Source: Streptomyces cupreus
GTDB lineage: Bacteria; Actinomycetota; Actinomycetes; Streptomycetales; Streptomycetaceae
Direction of reading: 5' to 3'
DNA: 64,000 nucleotides
Assembly (NCBI RefSeq): GCF_014257025.1
Contig: NZ_JACMSF010000005.1
Location: forward strand, 1-64,000
A model generated the notes under the pieces. The model did no database searches and was not told where the DNA came from. It saw only the letters and a program-made list of their open reading frames with translations. A program made the position numbers and the translations under genes. Below are positions 9,352-17,582 of the stretch, piece by piece (positions within the stretch are counted from its first letter, which is position 1; each line of letters starts with the position of its first letter).

Positions 9352-10815
9352 ATGGGCACCCGCGCCTGGGCGCTGCTGTTCGTCCTCTGCGGAACGATTT
9401 TCCTGGAGGGCATCGACGTCGCCATGATGGCCGTCGCGATCCCGTCGATCAGAGCCGATCTGGGGCTCACGACCGGCACCGCGGCCTGGGTCATGAGCGC
9501 CTACGTCCTCGGTTACGCCGGTTTCACCCTGCTGGGCGGCCGGGCCGCCGACCTGCTGGGCAGACGCCGGATGTTCCTGCTCTGGCTCACCGTCTTCCTG
9601 GGCTTCTCCGGCCTCGGCGGTTTCGCCACCGAGGGCTGGATGCTGATCCTCGCCCGCTTCGTCACCGGCGTCGCGTCCGCCTTCATGACCCCGGCCGCCC
9701 TGTCGCTGATCACGACGTCGTACGAGGAGGGCCCTCGGCGCAACAAGGCCCTGCTGATCTTCGCCGGTACGGCCGCCGGCGGATTCTCCTTCGGCCTGGT
9801 GGCCGGCGGACTGCTCACCGAACTCGGTTGGCGGTGGGTCTTCTTCGCACCGGTCCTGCTGGCCGCCGCGCTGCTCATCGCGGCCGTGCGCCTGGTTCCC
9901 CGGCAGGACGGTCCGCGCGAGCGCGGACGGGGCTTCGACCTGCCCGGCGCGATCATTGCCGCCGGCGCCATGCTGCTGGCCGCCTACACCGTCGTACGCC
10001 TGGAACACGGCCTGGACGACTGGCCGCTCACCGCGGCCGCGGCCCTCGTCGCGGTGCTGCTGGCCGGCGTCTTCGTGGCCGTCGAGCGCCGGGCCGCCGA
10101 TCCGCTGGTCCGGCTGGGCATCCTGCGCGTGGGGCCGGTCGTCCGGGCCGACCTCGGGGCGCTGCTCTTCGTCGGCGCCTTCTTCGGCTTCCAGTTCGTC
10201 GTGACGCTCTACCTTCAGGAACTGCGCGGCTGGTCCTCTCTCCAGACCGCGCTCGCGCTGGTGATCATGGGCTGCGACACGGTCCTGGCCCCGACCCTCA
10301 CCCCGAAGCTGGTCGCCCGCTACGGCAACACCCGCGTGATCGTCGGCGGCTTCGCGCTGGCCGTCGTCGCCTACGCGCTGTTCCTGCCGGTCGGCATGGA
10401 CTGGCCGTATCTCGTCATGCTGCCGGCGCTGTTCGTCGCGGGCACCGCGTTCGCGCTGGCCTACGGTCCGCTGACGATCGCGGCGACGGAAGGGGTCGCC
10501 GAGGAGGAGCAGGGCCTGGCGAGCGGGCTGCTGACCACCGCGACCCAGTTCGGCTCCGCGATCGGGATTTCCGCGGTCACGGCCGTCTACGGCCTCGCGT
10601 CCACCGGATCCGGGCCCGAGGAGACGCTGTCCGCGTTCCGTACGGCGCTGGTGGTGCCGGTCGTGATGGTGGCGCTCGGCCTGCTGGTCTCGGCCCTCAG
10701 CGCGCGGGCGGAGCGGCGCGCGGAGCGCCAGGCGTCGGCGGTCAGCAGCGTCAGAGCCAGCCAGACCAGCGCGAACCCGGCCCAGCGCTCGGCGGGCATG
10801 GCCTCGCGGAAGTAG
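9352..10815 (+). CDS. MFS drug-efflux transporter (DHA2-like)
   Basis: A 487-residue protein. The ATG at 9352 is chosen because the first membrane helix follows directly (WALLFVLCGTIFLEGIDVAMMAVAIP); 38 further in-frame codons upstream lack membrane character. Motif A reads GGRAADLLGRRR after helix 2. About 13-14 hydrophobic segments point to the 14-TM drug:H+ antiporter family. The last ~75 codons overlap the convergent rarD gene; the final helix ends near residue 450 and the remaining tail is polar. It is probably controlled by the divergent HxlR protein. Confidence 0.87.
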   Translation: MGTRAWALLFVLCGTIFLEGIDVAMMAVAIPSIRADLGLTTGTAAWVMSAYVLGYAGFTLLGGRAADLLGRRRMFLLWLTVFLGFSGLGGFATEGWMLILARFVTGVASAFMTPAALSLITTSYEEGPRRNKALLIFAGTAAGGFSFGLVAGGLLTELGWRWVFFAPVLLAAALLIAAVRLVPRQDGPRERGRGFDLPGAIIAAGAMLLAAYTVVRLEHGLDDWPLTAAAALVAVLLAGVFVAVERRAADPLVRLGILRVGPVVRADLGALLFVGAFFGFQFVVTLYLQELRGWSSLQTALALVIMGCDTVLAPTLTPKLVARYGNTRVIVGGFALAVVAYALFLPVGMDWPYLVMLPALFVAGTAFALAYGPLTIAATEGVAEEEQGLASGLLTTATQFGSAIGISAVTAVYGLASTGSGPEETLSAFRTALVVPVVMVALGLLVSALSARAERRAERQASAVSSVRASQTSANPAQRSAGMASRK

Positions 10816-11600
10816 AGGATGCCGAGCAGGAACTGGAAGACGGGCGCCAGGTACTGCAGCAGGCCCAGCGTGGACAGCGGCACGCGGATGGCCGCCGCTC
10901 CGAAGCAGATCAGCGGCAGCGCGGTGACGAGGCCGAGGGTGGCGAGGAGCGCCGCGTGACCGGGGCCCTCGGTGGTGAAGGTGGAGCCGCCGTCGGCCGT
11001 CAGCCACAGCAGATAGGCCAGGGCCGGCAGGAACTGGATGGCGGTCTCGGCGGCCAGCGACTCCAGGCCGCCGAGGCCCACCTTTTTCTTCACCAGGCCG
11101 TAGGTGGCGAAGGAGAAGGCGAGGACGAGCGAGATCCACGGTGGCCGGCCGTAGCCGATGGTGAGGACCAGGACCGCGGCGAAGCCGATCCCGACCGCAG
11201 CCCACTGCACGGGACGCAGCCGTTCCTTCAGGAGCAGCACGCCCATCGCGATGGTGACCAGCGGGTTGATGAAGTAGCCGAGCGAGGCCTCGACGACCCG
11301 GTCGTTGTTCACGGCCCAGATGTAGACGCCCCAGTTCACGGCGATGACGGTCGAGGCGACGGCGATGAGCGCGAGCCGGCGCGGCCGGCGCAGCAGCTCA
11401 CCGGCCCACTTCCAGCGCCGTATGACCAGCAGGGCCACGGCGACCACGGCGAGGGACCACACCATCCGGTGGGCCAGCACCTCGAAGGGCTCGGCGGGCT
11501 TCAGCAGCGGGAAGTACAGGGGGAACAGCCCCCACATCCCATAAGCCGCGAAGCCGTTCAGCAAACCTATGTGCCGCTCGCCCCTCGGCTTCCCGCTCAC
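10587..11600 (-). CDS. rarD: RarD/EamA-family transporter
   Basis: A 337-residue protein, GTG start at 11600 with GGGAGGG upstream. Ten hydrophobic segments in two EamA halves are visible. The opening GLLNGFAAYGMWGLFPLYF and the segment SLGYFINPLVTIAMGVLLLKERL are typical of the RarD (chloramphenicol-sensitive protein) branch of drug/metabolite transporters. The last helix ends near residue 295; the remaining polar tail is read from DNA that also encodes the end of the convergent MFS protein (229-bp overlap). Substrate unknown. Confidence 0.87.
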   Translation of the reverse strand: MSGKPRGERHIGLLNGFAAYGMWGLFPLYFPLLKPAEPFEVLAHRMVWSLAVVAVALLVIRRWKWAGELLRRPRRLALIAVASTVIAVNWGVYIWAVNNDRVVEASLGYFINPLVTIAMGVLLLKERLRPVQWAAVGIGFAAVLVLTIGYGRPPWISLVLAFSFATYGLVKKKVGLGGLESLAAETAIQFLPALAYLLWLTADGGSTFTTEGPGHAALLATLGLVTALPLICFGAAAIRVPLSTLGLLQYLAPVFQFLLGILYFREAMPAERWAGFALVWLALTLLTADAWRSARRSARALRAETSRPSATITTGTTSAVRNADSVSSGPDPVDARP

Positions 11601-11646
11601 GGGCCCTCCCTCTGGTCGTACTCGCCTGGAAGAAGGTAGCGCCGAT

Positions 11647-11698
11647 CACCCCCGGCTGTCATGCCCGTATCGCCATACGGTCATGACAGCCGGGGGTG
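11647..11698 (-). terminator. Long hairpin between rarD and the qorB-like gene
   Basis: The arms at 11647-11663 and 11682-11698 (17 bp, perfect; CACCCCCGGCTGTCATG and complement) enclose a second stem CCGTAT/ATACGG with loop CGCC. This makes a 23-bp hairpin with one mismatch. It starts 16 nt beyond the qorB-like stop codon and lies 46 nt before the rarD start. A terminator for the former is the likeliest role. Confidence 0.7.
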
Positions 11699-11714
11699 CT
11701 GATCGCCGGGGGTG

Positions 11715-12569
11715 TCAGCCCTTGAGCGCGGCGGCGATGGCCTCGGAGAGCGGCGTGGTGGGACGCCCGGCGAGACGGGACAGGTCGCCGGAGGAGACGA
11801 CCAGCTCGCCCTTGGCCATGGAGGCGTCCACGCCGACGAGGATGTCGGCGAACGGCTCCGGCATCCCGGCGCCGCCGAGGATGCCCTTCATGACCTCGCC
11901 GGAGACGGCGCTGTAGGCGATCTCCTTGCCGGTCTGCCGGCTGAGCTCGGCCGCGTACTCGGCGAAGCTCCACGCCTCGTCGCCACCCAGCTCGTACGTC
12001 TGGTTCTCGTGCCCCTCACCGGTCAGTACGGCGACGGCGGCAGCGGCGTAGTCGGCGCGCGAGGCGGAGGAGACGCGGCCCTCACCGGCGGCGGCCACGA
12101 CGGCGCTGTGCTCCAGCACGGGGGCGAGGTTCTCGGTGTAGTTCTCGTGGTACCAGCCGTTGCGCAGCAGGACGTAGGGCACGCCGGAGCCGGTGAGTGC
12201 CTCCTCGGTGCCACGGTGGTCGTCGGCGAGCGCGGCGCTCAGGCTGCCCGGGGCGCTGGTGTAGGCGAGCAGGGCGACGCCGGCGGCCTTCGCGGCCTCG
12301 ATGACGACCTTGTGCTGGCCGACCCGGCCCTTGTCGAACTCGTTGCCGGAGACCAGCAGCACCTTGTCGCCGGCCGCGAACAGGCCGTCGAAGGTCTCGG
12401 GCGCGTTGTAGTCGGCGACCGCGATCCTCACGCCGCGCTCGGCGAGGTCGTCCGCCTTCTCGGGGGTGCGGACGACGGCGGTGACCTGGTCGGCCGGAAC
12501 CTTCTCCAGCAGCTGCTCGACGACGTGGCGGCCCAGGTGTCCGGTTGCTCCGGTGACGACGATGCTCAT
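11715..12569 (-). CDS. NmrA-like NAD(P)H:quinone oxidoreductase (QorB/YtfG type)
   Basis: A 284-residue Rossmann-fold protein. MSIVVTGATGHLGRHVVEQL carries the atypical-SDR GxxGxxG nucleotide site at residues 7-13. VAVADYNAPETF-type, LLVSGNEF, LAYTSAPGS and LLRNGWYHENY segments follow as in E. coli QorB. The divergent neighbour is an HxlR regulator, the same arrangement as E. coli qorB-ytfH, which supports the assignment. NADPH-dependent quinone reduction or sensing is expected. It ends before a strong hairpin. Confidence 0.82.
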   Translation of the reverse strand: MSIVVTGATGHLGRHVVEQLLEKVPADQVTAVVRTPEKADDLAERGVRIAVADYNAPETFDGLFAAGDKVLLVSGNEFDKGRVGQHKVVIEAAKAAGVALLAYTSAPGSLSAALADDHRGTEEALTGSGVPYVLLRNGWYHENYTENLAPVLEHSAVVAAAGEGRVSSASRADYAAAAVAVLTGEGHENQTYELGGDEAWSFAEYAAELSRQTGKEIAYSAVSGEVMKGILGGAGMPEPFADILVGVDASMAKGELVVSSGDLSRLAGRPTTPLSEAIAAALKG

Positions 12570-12630
12570 GTGGAAACTCCTCGTGGGGTGATCTGCGATC
12601 GACCCTAGGGGAGGCGCTAACTATTGGAAA

Positions 12631-12653
12631 GTACCCACTTTGAAGTAAGGTAC
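12631..12653. promoter_or_regulatory. Candidate HxlR (YtfH-type) operator
   Basis: GTACC (12631) with ACTT (12637-12640) is mirrored by AAGT (12643-12646) with GGTAC (12649-12653), an almost symmetric 23-bp site. It ends 4 bp before the regulator start codon, so binding would also block that gene's translation start region or promoter. Confidence 0.55.
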
Positions 12654-12657
12654 TGGC

Positions 12658-13056
12658 ATGGCAGTAAGCATGACTGAGCAGGAATGGCGGCCCGACGGCG
12701 AGACGATGTGCCCGTACCGCCTGGTACTGGAGCACGTCACGAGCCGCTGGGGCGTGCTGGTCCTGATCAGCCTCATGGACCGCCCGTACCGCTTCAGCGA
12801 ACTGCGCCGCGCGATCAGCGACGTCCGCCCGGTCAGCGAGAAGATGCTGACCCAGACCCTCCAGACCCTGGAACGCGACGGCATGATCCACCGCGACGCC
12901 AAGCCGGTGATCCCCCCGCGCGTCGACTACTCCCTGACCGACCTCGGCCGGGAGGCGGCGGAGCAGGTGCGGGGGCTGGCGGAGTGGACGGCGCGGCGGA
13001 TGGGGCAGGTGCGGGAGGCCCGGGAGCGGTACGACGCGGAGAAGGGGCGGGGCTGA
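12658..13056 (+). CDS. HxlR-family transcriptional regulator (YtfH-like)
   Basis: A 132-residue winged-helix protein, ATG at 12658. The helix-wing pattern (YRLVLEHVTSRWGVLVLISL, YRFSELRRAI, VSEKMLTQTLQTLERDGMI, VDYSLTDLG) covers residues about 20-105. Cys19 (TMCPYR) is in the usual redox-sensing position of the family. It is divergent from the qorB-like gene and carries a palindrome directly before its start, so autoregulation and control of the oxidoreductase in response to quinones or electrophiles is the natural reading; inducer not known. Confidence 0.9.
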   Translation: MAVSMTEQEWRPDGETMCPYRLVLEHVTSRWGVLVLISLMDRPYRFSELRRAISDVRPVSEKMLTQTLQTLERDGMIHRDAKPVIPPRVDYSLTDLGREAAEQVRGLAEWTARRMGQVREARERYDAEKGRG

Positions 13057-13272
13057 GCTCAGGTCCGGGGCGCGCGGCGCTCGAAGGGCACACATGCCTC
13101 AGGATTCCGGGCGACTTGCGAGGTGCGTCGCTTCCGTGCGCCCCCCGGACGCCTCCCGCGCGGACTTGAGTCGGCGGGCACGCTTGACAGGGGAGTGCCC
13201 ACGCCCGCCGTGCCCCGGCCCGCCCCGTCACCGATCGGCGCACGGTCACCGGATCCAGGAAGATGCCTTGAC

Positions 13273-13833
13273 ATGGCCACACGGAATTTGGCCGCGCGCG
13301 GTCTCGGTTCCGCGTTAGCGACCGGCCTCGGCCTGCTGCGAGGGCCGTTCGCCCGCGGCGGTCGCCGTCGGCGCCAGGAAGAGCTCCTGACGGAGCTTCT
13401 ACGGCAGCTCGCGCGCATGACGGAGGAGATCCACCGGGCGAACCTGATCCAGGAACACCGCATCGCCATGGACCTGATGGACCGCACGATCGACGACCCC
13501 TCCCTCGCCGACGCCCGGTCCACCCTGGCGGGCGTCTCCGAGGCCAAGCGACGGCAGATGATCTTCGCCAACCGGCAGTACGGATCGCTCCTGCTGGCCT
13601 ACCGCATAGGATCCCTCGACTGGGGCGAACTCCTCGGTCACCTCAGGGTCCTGTGCCGCAACGGTCTCTTCGCCGAGTACTGGGACCGAACGGCCGAACA
13701 CCGGCTGAGCCTGCCCACGGACTCCCTGGAACGGCAGGTGGGCAAGGGTGTCGACGCCATCCTGGAGGAGCTGGCGGAGGATCCGGAGGAGTGGTGGATC
13801 GTCGGACCCCCTGAGGGTGAGCCGCCCGGGTGA
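13273..13833 (+). CDS. DUF6082-like protein, TTA codon near its start
   Basis: A 186-residue protein, ATG at 13273. Residues 1-35 are basic and weakly hydrophobic. From about 40 on the protein is helical: RANLIQEHRIAMDLMDRTIDDPSLA, KRRQMIFANRQYGSLLLAYR and NGLFAEYWDRTAEHR match my recollection of the Streptomyces DUF6082 family. Codon 15 (13315-13317) is TTA, read only by the bldA tRNA in Streptomyces, so translation is probably limited to late growth. The 216 bp upstream hold no other gene. The same family is expanded in Streptomyces; its function is unknown. Confidence 0.72.
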   Translation: MATRNLAARGLGSALATGLGLLRGPFARGGRRRRQEELLTELLRQLARMTEEIHRANLIQEHRIAMDLMDRTIDDPSLADARSTLAGVSEAKRRQMIFANRQYGSLLLAYRIGSLDWGELLGHLRVLCRNGLFAEYWDRTAEHRLSLPTDSLERQVGKGVDAILEELAEDPEEWWIVGPPEGEPPG

Positions 13834-13984
13834 CGGACCGCGTCAACGCCGACCGTCCCGACCCACTCCAACGGGTGTGAAAATTGCTCCGTCGGGAGGG
13901 AGTTGTGAATACGGCCAATCCCATCGCCGGGGCTTCTACTCTTAACCGGGCGACCTTACGTCCTGATCATGAAGAGGCCTCCGA

Positions 13985-14242
13985 GTGTCCAGCGAATACC
14001 GTGCCGTCACCGTCGTCCGCCGCCTCGGAGACCCCCCTCGGATGAGGGGCAGCCACACCAACGAGACCTGCCCCGACCTCTTCGAGCTGAGCGACGGCAA
14101 CTTCGCGGTGATCGGCACGGAGGCCACCGCCGAACTCGATCCTCATCTGCCCGCGGATGCCGCGAGAGCCGACTATGAACGGATCGTCGTGATCAGCCGG
14201 GAGACCTTGATCAGAGCGAAGAAGGACATCCCCGACGCATAA
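13985..14242 (+). CDS. Small conserved-type protein of unknown function
   Basis: 85 residues, GTG start at 13985 with GAAGAGG about 10 nt before. The composition is that of a small soluble beta-rich protein (YRAVTVVRRLG; CPDLFELSDGNFAVIGTEAT; DYERIVVISRETLIRAK). I have seen this pattern in Streptomyces genomes next to DNA-binding genes but cannot assign a function. Its stop codon lies inside a 19-bp tandem duplication and is followed by a strong hairpin. The 151 bp upstream, after the DUF6082-like gene, are free for its own promoter. Confidence 0.7.
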   Translation: MSSEYRAVTVVRRLGDPPRMRGSHTNETCPDLFELSDGNFAVIGTEATAELDPHLPADAARADYERIVVISRETLIRAKKDIPDA

Positions 14243-14271
14243 GAGGGGCCTTGACGCATAAGAGGGGCCTT
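14234..14271 (+). repeat. Perfect 19-bp tandem duplication at the end of the small gene
   Basis: GACGCATAAGAGGGGCCTT is present twice head to tail (14234-14252, 14253-14271). The first copy contains the stop codon TAA (14240-14242). Confidence 0.95.
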
Positions 14272-14276
14272 GCGTA

Positions 14277-14310
14277 AAGGGCCCGGGCATCAAGCGGTGC
14301 CCGGGCCCTT
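14277..14310. terminator. Bidirectional terminator between the small gene and korB
   Basis: AAGGGCCCGGGCA (14277-14289) pairs perfectly with TGCCCGGGCCCTT (14298-14310) around an 8-nt loop. It lies between two convergent genes and has A/T ends on both sides. Confidence 0.9.
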
Positions 14311-14325
14311 CGCCGTGGTCGGTGC

Positions 14326-15405
14326 TCAGCCGACGACCGTCCAGGTGTCGCCGCCCGCGAGCAGCGCGGCCAGGTCGCCCTTGCCGTTCTGCTCGATGGC
14401 CGTGTCCAGCTGGTCCGCCATCTGCGTGTCGTAGACCGGCCGTTCGACGCTGCGGAAGACGCCGATCGGTGTGTGGTGCAGGGTGTCGGGGTCGGCGAGG
14501 CGGGAGAGGGCGAAGGCCGTGGTCGGCGACGCGCTGTGGGCGTCATGGACCAGGATCTCCGCTTCGTTCTCCGGCGTCACCGTCACGACCTTCAGGTCAC
14601 CCGTCACCCGGTCCCGGACCACGCCCCGCGCGCCGTCGGTGCCGAAGCGGATCGGCTCGCCGTGTTCCAGGCGGATGACCGCCTCCTGGGCCTGCTGCTT
14701 GTCCTTCACGACGTCGAAGGCGCCGTCGTTGAAGATATTGCAGTTCTGGTAGATCTCCACCAGCGCGGTCCCGGGGTGGGCGGATGCCTGGCGCAGCACC
14801 TCGGTCAGGTGCTTGCGGTCCGAGTCGACCGTCCGCGCGACGAAGGACGCCTCGGCGCCGATCGCCAGCGACACCGGGTTGAAGGGCGCGTCCAGTGAGC
14901 CCATCGGGGTCGACTTCGTGATCTTCCCGACCTCGGAAGTCGGGCTGTACTGGCCCTTGGTCAGTCCGTAGATCCGGTTGTTGAACAGCAGGATCTTGAG
15001 GTTCACATTGCGGCGCAGGGCATGGATCAGGTGGTTGCCGCCGATCGACAGGGCGTCGCCGTCACCGGTCACCACCCACACGCTCAGGTCCCGCCGGCTG
15101 GTCGCCAGACCCGTCGCGATGGCGGGCGCGCGGCCGTGGATGGAGTGCATTCCGTACGTGTTCATGTAGTACGGGAAGCGCGAGGAACAGCCGATCCCCG
15201 AGACGAACACGATGTTCTCCCGCGCCAGGCCGAGTTCGGGCATGAAGCCCTGCACCGCGGCCAGGATCGCGTAGTCACCGCAACCGGGGCACCAGCGCAC
15301 CTCCTGATCGGACTTGAAGTCCTTCATGGACTGCCTGGCCTCGGCCTTGGGAACGAGCGAAAGCGCCTCGATCGTGCCCGTGCCTTCCCTGGACGTCTCA
15401 GCCAT
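14326..15405 (-). CDS. korB: 2-oxoacid:ferredoxin oxidoreductase, beta (TPP-binding) subunit
   Basis: 359 residues. The thiamine-PP domain is clear: VRWCPGCGDYAILAAV near residue 37, GIGCSSRFPYYMNTYG, VVTGDGDALSIGGNHLIHAL and LFNNRIYGLTKGQYSPTS (the GDG-N motif binding Mg-TPP). With KorA it oxidatively decarboxylates 2-oxoglutarate to succinyl-CoA with reduced ferredoxin as the electron product, a bypass of the NAD-linked dehydrogenase known in actinobacteria. The start codon overlaps the end of korA by 8 bp (translational coupling). No ferredoxin gene lies in the pair. Confidence 0.95.
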   Translation of the reverse strand: MAETSREGTGTIEALSLVPKAEARQSMKDFKSDQEVRWCPGCGDYAILAAVQGFMPELGLARENIVFVSGIGCSSRFPYYMNTYGMHSIHGRAPAIATGLATSRRDLSVWVVTGDGDALSIGGNHLIHALRRNVNLKILLFNNRIYGLTKGQYSPTSEVGKITKSTPMGSLDAPFNPVSLAIGAEASFVARTVDSDRKHLTEVLRQASAHPGTALVEIYQNCNIFNDGAFDVVKDKQQAQEAVIRLEHGEPIRFGTDGARGVVRDRVTGDLKVVTVTPENEAEILVHDAHSASPTTAFALSRLADPDTLHHTPIGVFRSVERPVYDTQMADQLDTAIEQNGKGDLAALLAGGDTWTVVG

Positions 15406-17326
15406 CGATGGCCTCCTTGAGAGCCGTTGCGAGCTGTTCGGCCTTGAACGGCATGCCGTTGACCTGGTTGTACGAGTGGGCGTCCACCAGGAACTTCGCC
15501 CGGATCAGCGTGGCGAGCTGACCGAGGTTCATCTCGGGGACGACGACGCGGTCGTACCGCTTGAGCACGTCACCGAGGTTGCTCGGGAAGGGGTTGAGAT
15601 GCCGCAGATGCGCCTGCGCGATCTGGTGTCCGGCGGTACGCAGCCGGCGCACGGCCGCGGTGATCGGGCCGTAGGTCGAACCCCAGCCCAGCACCAGGGT
15701 CCTGGCCTCGTGCGGATCGTCGACCTCGAGGTCCGGCACATCGATACCGTCGATCTTCGCCTGCCGGATGCGGACCATGAAGTCGTGGTTGGCGGGGGCG
15801 TAGGAGATGTTGCCCGTGCCGTCTTCCTTCTCGATGCCGCCGATGCGGTGCTCAAGACCCGGGGTGCCGGGGACGGCCCACGGACGGGCGAGGGTCTGCG
15901 GATCCCTCTTGTACGGCCAGAAGACCTCCGAACCGTCCTCCAGGGTGTGGTTCGGGCCCTGGGCGAACTGCACCTGCAGATCCGGGAGTTCGTCCAGCTC
16001 CGGGATCCGCCACGGCTCGCTGCCGTTGGCCAGGTAGCCATCGGAGAGCAGGAACACCGGTGTGCGATACGTCAGCGCGATCCGCGCCGCCTCCAGTGCC
16101 GCGTCGAAGCAGTCCGCCGGCGTGCACGGCGCGATGACGGGCACCGGCGCCTCGCCGTTGCGCCCGAACATGGCCTGCAGCAGATCCGCCTGCTCGGTCT
16201 TGGTCGGCAGACCGGTCGAGGGCCCGCCGCGCTGGATGTCCACCACCAGCAGCGGCAGCTCCAGCGAGACGGCGAGCCCGATCGTCTCGCTCTTCAGCGC
16301 CACACCGGGCCCGGAGGTCGTCGTCACCGCGAGCGAGCCGCCGAAGGCCGCGCCCAGCGCCGCCCCGATCCCGGCGATCTCGTCCTCGGCCTGGAAGGTC
16401 CGCACACCGAAGTTCTTGTGCTTGCTGAGCTCATGCAGGATGTCGGACGCGGGAGTGATCGGGTACGAGCCCAGGAAGAGCGGCAGATCCGCCTGCCGGG
16501 AGGCCGCCACCAGGCCGTACGACAGGGCCAGGTTCCCGGAGATGTTCCGGTAGGTGCCGACGGGGAAGGCCTTGGCGGCCGGGGCGACCTCGTAGGAGAC
16601 CGCGAAGTCCTCGGTCGTCTCGCCGAAGTTCCACCCCGCTTGGAACGCCGTGATGTTCGCCGCCGCGATGTCCGGCTTCTTCGCGAACTTCGACTTCAGG
16701 AACTTCTCCGTGCCCTCGGTGGGCCGGTGGTACATCCACGACAAGAGGCCGAGCGCGAACATGTTCTTGCTGCGCTCGGCCTCTTTGCGGCTGAGGTCGA
16801 ATTCCTTGAGGGCTTCCACCGTCAGCGTCGTCAGCGGCACCGGATGCAGGTGGTAGCCGTCCAGCGAGCCGTCCTCCAGGGGAGAGCTGTCGTAGCCCAC
16901 CTTCTGCATGGCCCGTTTGGTGAACTCGTCCGTGTTGACGATGATCTCCGCGCCGCGCGGCAGATCCTGCACGTTCGCCTTCAGCGCCGCGGGGTTCATC
17001 GCGACCAGCACATTCGGTGCGTCGCCCGGCGTGAGGATGTCGTGGTCGGCGAAGTGCAGCTGGAAGGAGGAGACACCGGGGAGGGTTCCGGCGGGGGCGC
17101 GAATTTCGGCAGGGAAGTTCGGCAGCGTCGACAGGTCGTTGCCGAAGGACGCCGTTTCCGAGGTGAAGCGGTCACCGGTGAGCTGCATACCGTCACCCGA
17201 GTCCCCTGCGAACCGAATGATCACTCGGTCCAGCCGGCGGACGTCCTTCGCCGTCGCCGGTTTGCGCTGCTCTCCCACTACTGCTTCGTCGGCCTGCTCC
17301 GCTGGGCTACTGACCTGGCTGGTCAC
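15398..17326 (-). CDS. korA: 2-oxoacid:ferredoxin oxidoreductase, fused gamma-alpha subunit
   Basis: 642 residues, GTG start with a perfect AAGGAGGT 9 nt upstream. Residues about 30-210 are the gamma domain (IIRFAGDSGDGMQLTGDRF). Residues about 225-640 are the alpha (pyrimidine-binding) domain, with NISGNLALSYGLVAASRQA, GSYPITPASDILHEL and FQAEDEIAGIGAALGAAFGG, ending in the transketolase-C-like part (RTLVLGWGSTYGPITAAVR). It forms the enzyme with KorB and is first in the two-gene operon. Reduced ferredoxin made here is a candidate electron source for the nearby complex I lacking the NADH module (inference). Confidence 0.95.
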   Translation of the reverse strand: MTSQVSSPAEQADEAVVGEQRKPATAKDVRRLDRVIIRFAGDSGDGMQLTGDRFTSETASFGNDLSTLPNFPAEIRAPAGTLPGVSSFQLHFADHDILTPGDAPNVLVAMNPAALKANVQDLPRGAEIIVNTDEFTKRAMQKVGYDSSPLEDGSLDGYHLHPVPLTTLTVEALKEFDLSRKEAERSKNMFALGLLSWMYHRPTEGTEKFLKSKFAKKPDIAAANITAFQAGWNFGETTEDFAVSYEVAPAAKAFPVGTYRNISGNLALSYGLVAASRQADLPLFLGSYPITPASDILHELSKHKNFGVRTFQAEDEIAGIGAALGAAFGGSLAVTTTSGPGVALKSETIGLAVSLELPLLVVDIQRGGPSTGLPTKTEQADLLQAMFGRNGEAPVPVIAPCTPADCFDAALEAARIALTYRTPVFLLSDGYLANGSEPWRIPELDELPDLQVQFAQGPNHTLEDGSEVFWPYKRDPQTLARPWAVPGTPGLEHRIGGIEKEDGTGNISYAPANHDFMVRIRQAKIDGIDVPDLEVDDPHEARTLVLGWGSTYGPITAAVRRLRTAGHQIAQAHLRHLNPFPSNLGDVLKRYDRVVVPEMNLGQLATLIRAKFLVDAHSYNQVNGMPFKAEQLATALKEAIDG

Positions 17327-17355
17327 TGAACTGGACCTCCTTCGAGGCGGCTGTC

Positions 17356-17383
17356 GGGGAGAGGCCTTCCCGAAGGCCCTCCC
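17356..17383 (-). other. Hairpin in the korA leader
   Basis: GAGGCCTT/AAGGCC with flanking GGGA and TCCC pairing forms a hairpin 30 nt before the korA start. The 256 bp between korA and the response-regulator stop hold nothing else I can define apart from the korA SD. Confidence 0.35.
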
Positions 17384-17582
17384 ACAGGATCAACCCTACG
17401 TCCGTGAAGGTCGCCTCCCCCGGGTCATTCGCATGATGGACACGGTTTTGAGACGCTCCGCCACCCTGACTTGTCATGATTTACACGCCCCCCGGCGCTT
17501 CCTGTGAAGACGCTCCCCGCTCGCCCTGTGGTTCTCCCGCCCGGCGACGGCCGCCGGGTCTGGCTGGCACGGTGTCAGGTCG

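Noticed and set aside
9337..11205. Minus-strand open frame covering the MFS gene and part of rarD
   Set aside because: The MFS and RarD proteins have clear family motifs in their own frames; this frame has none.
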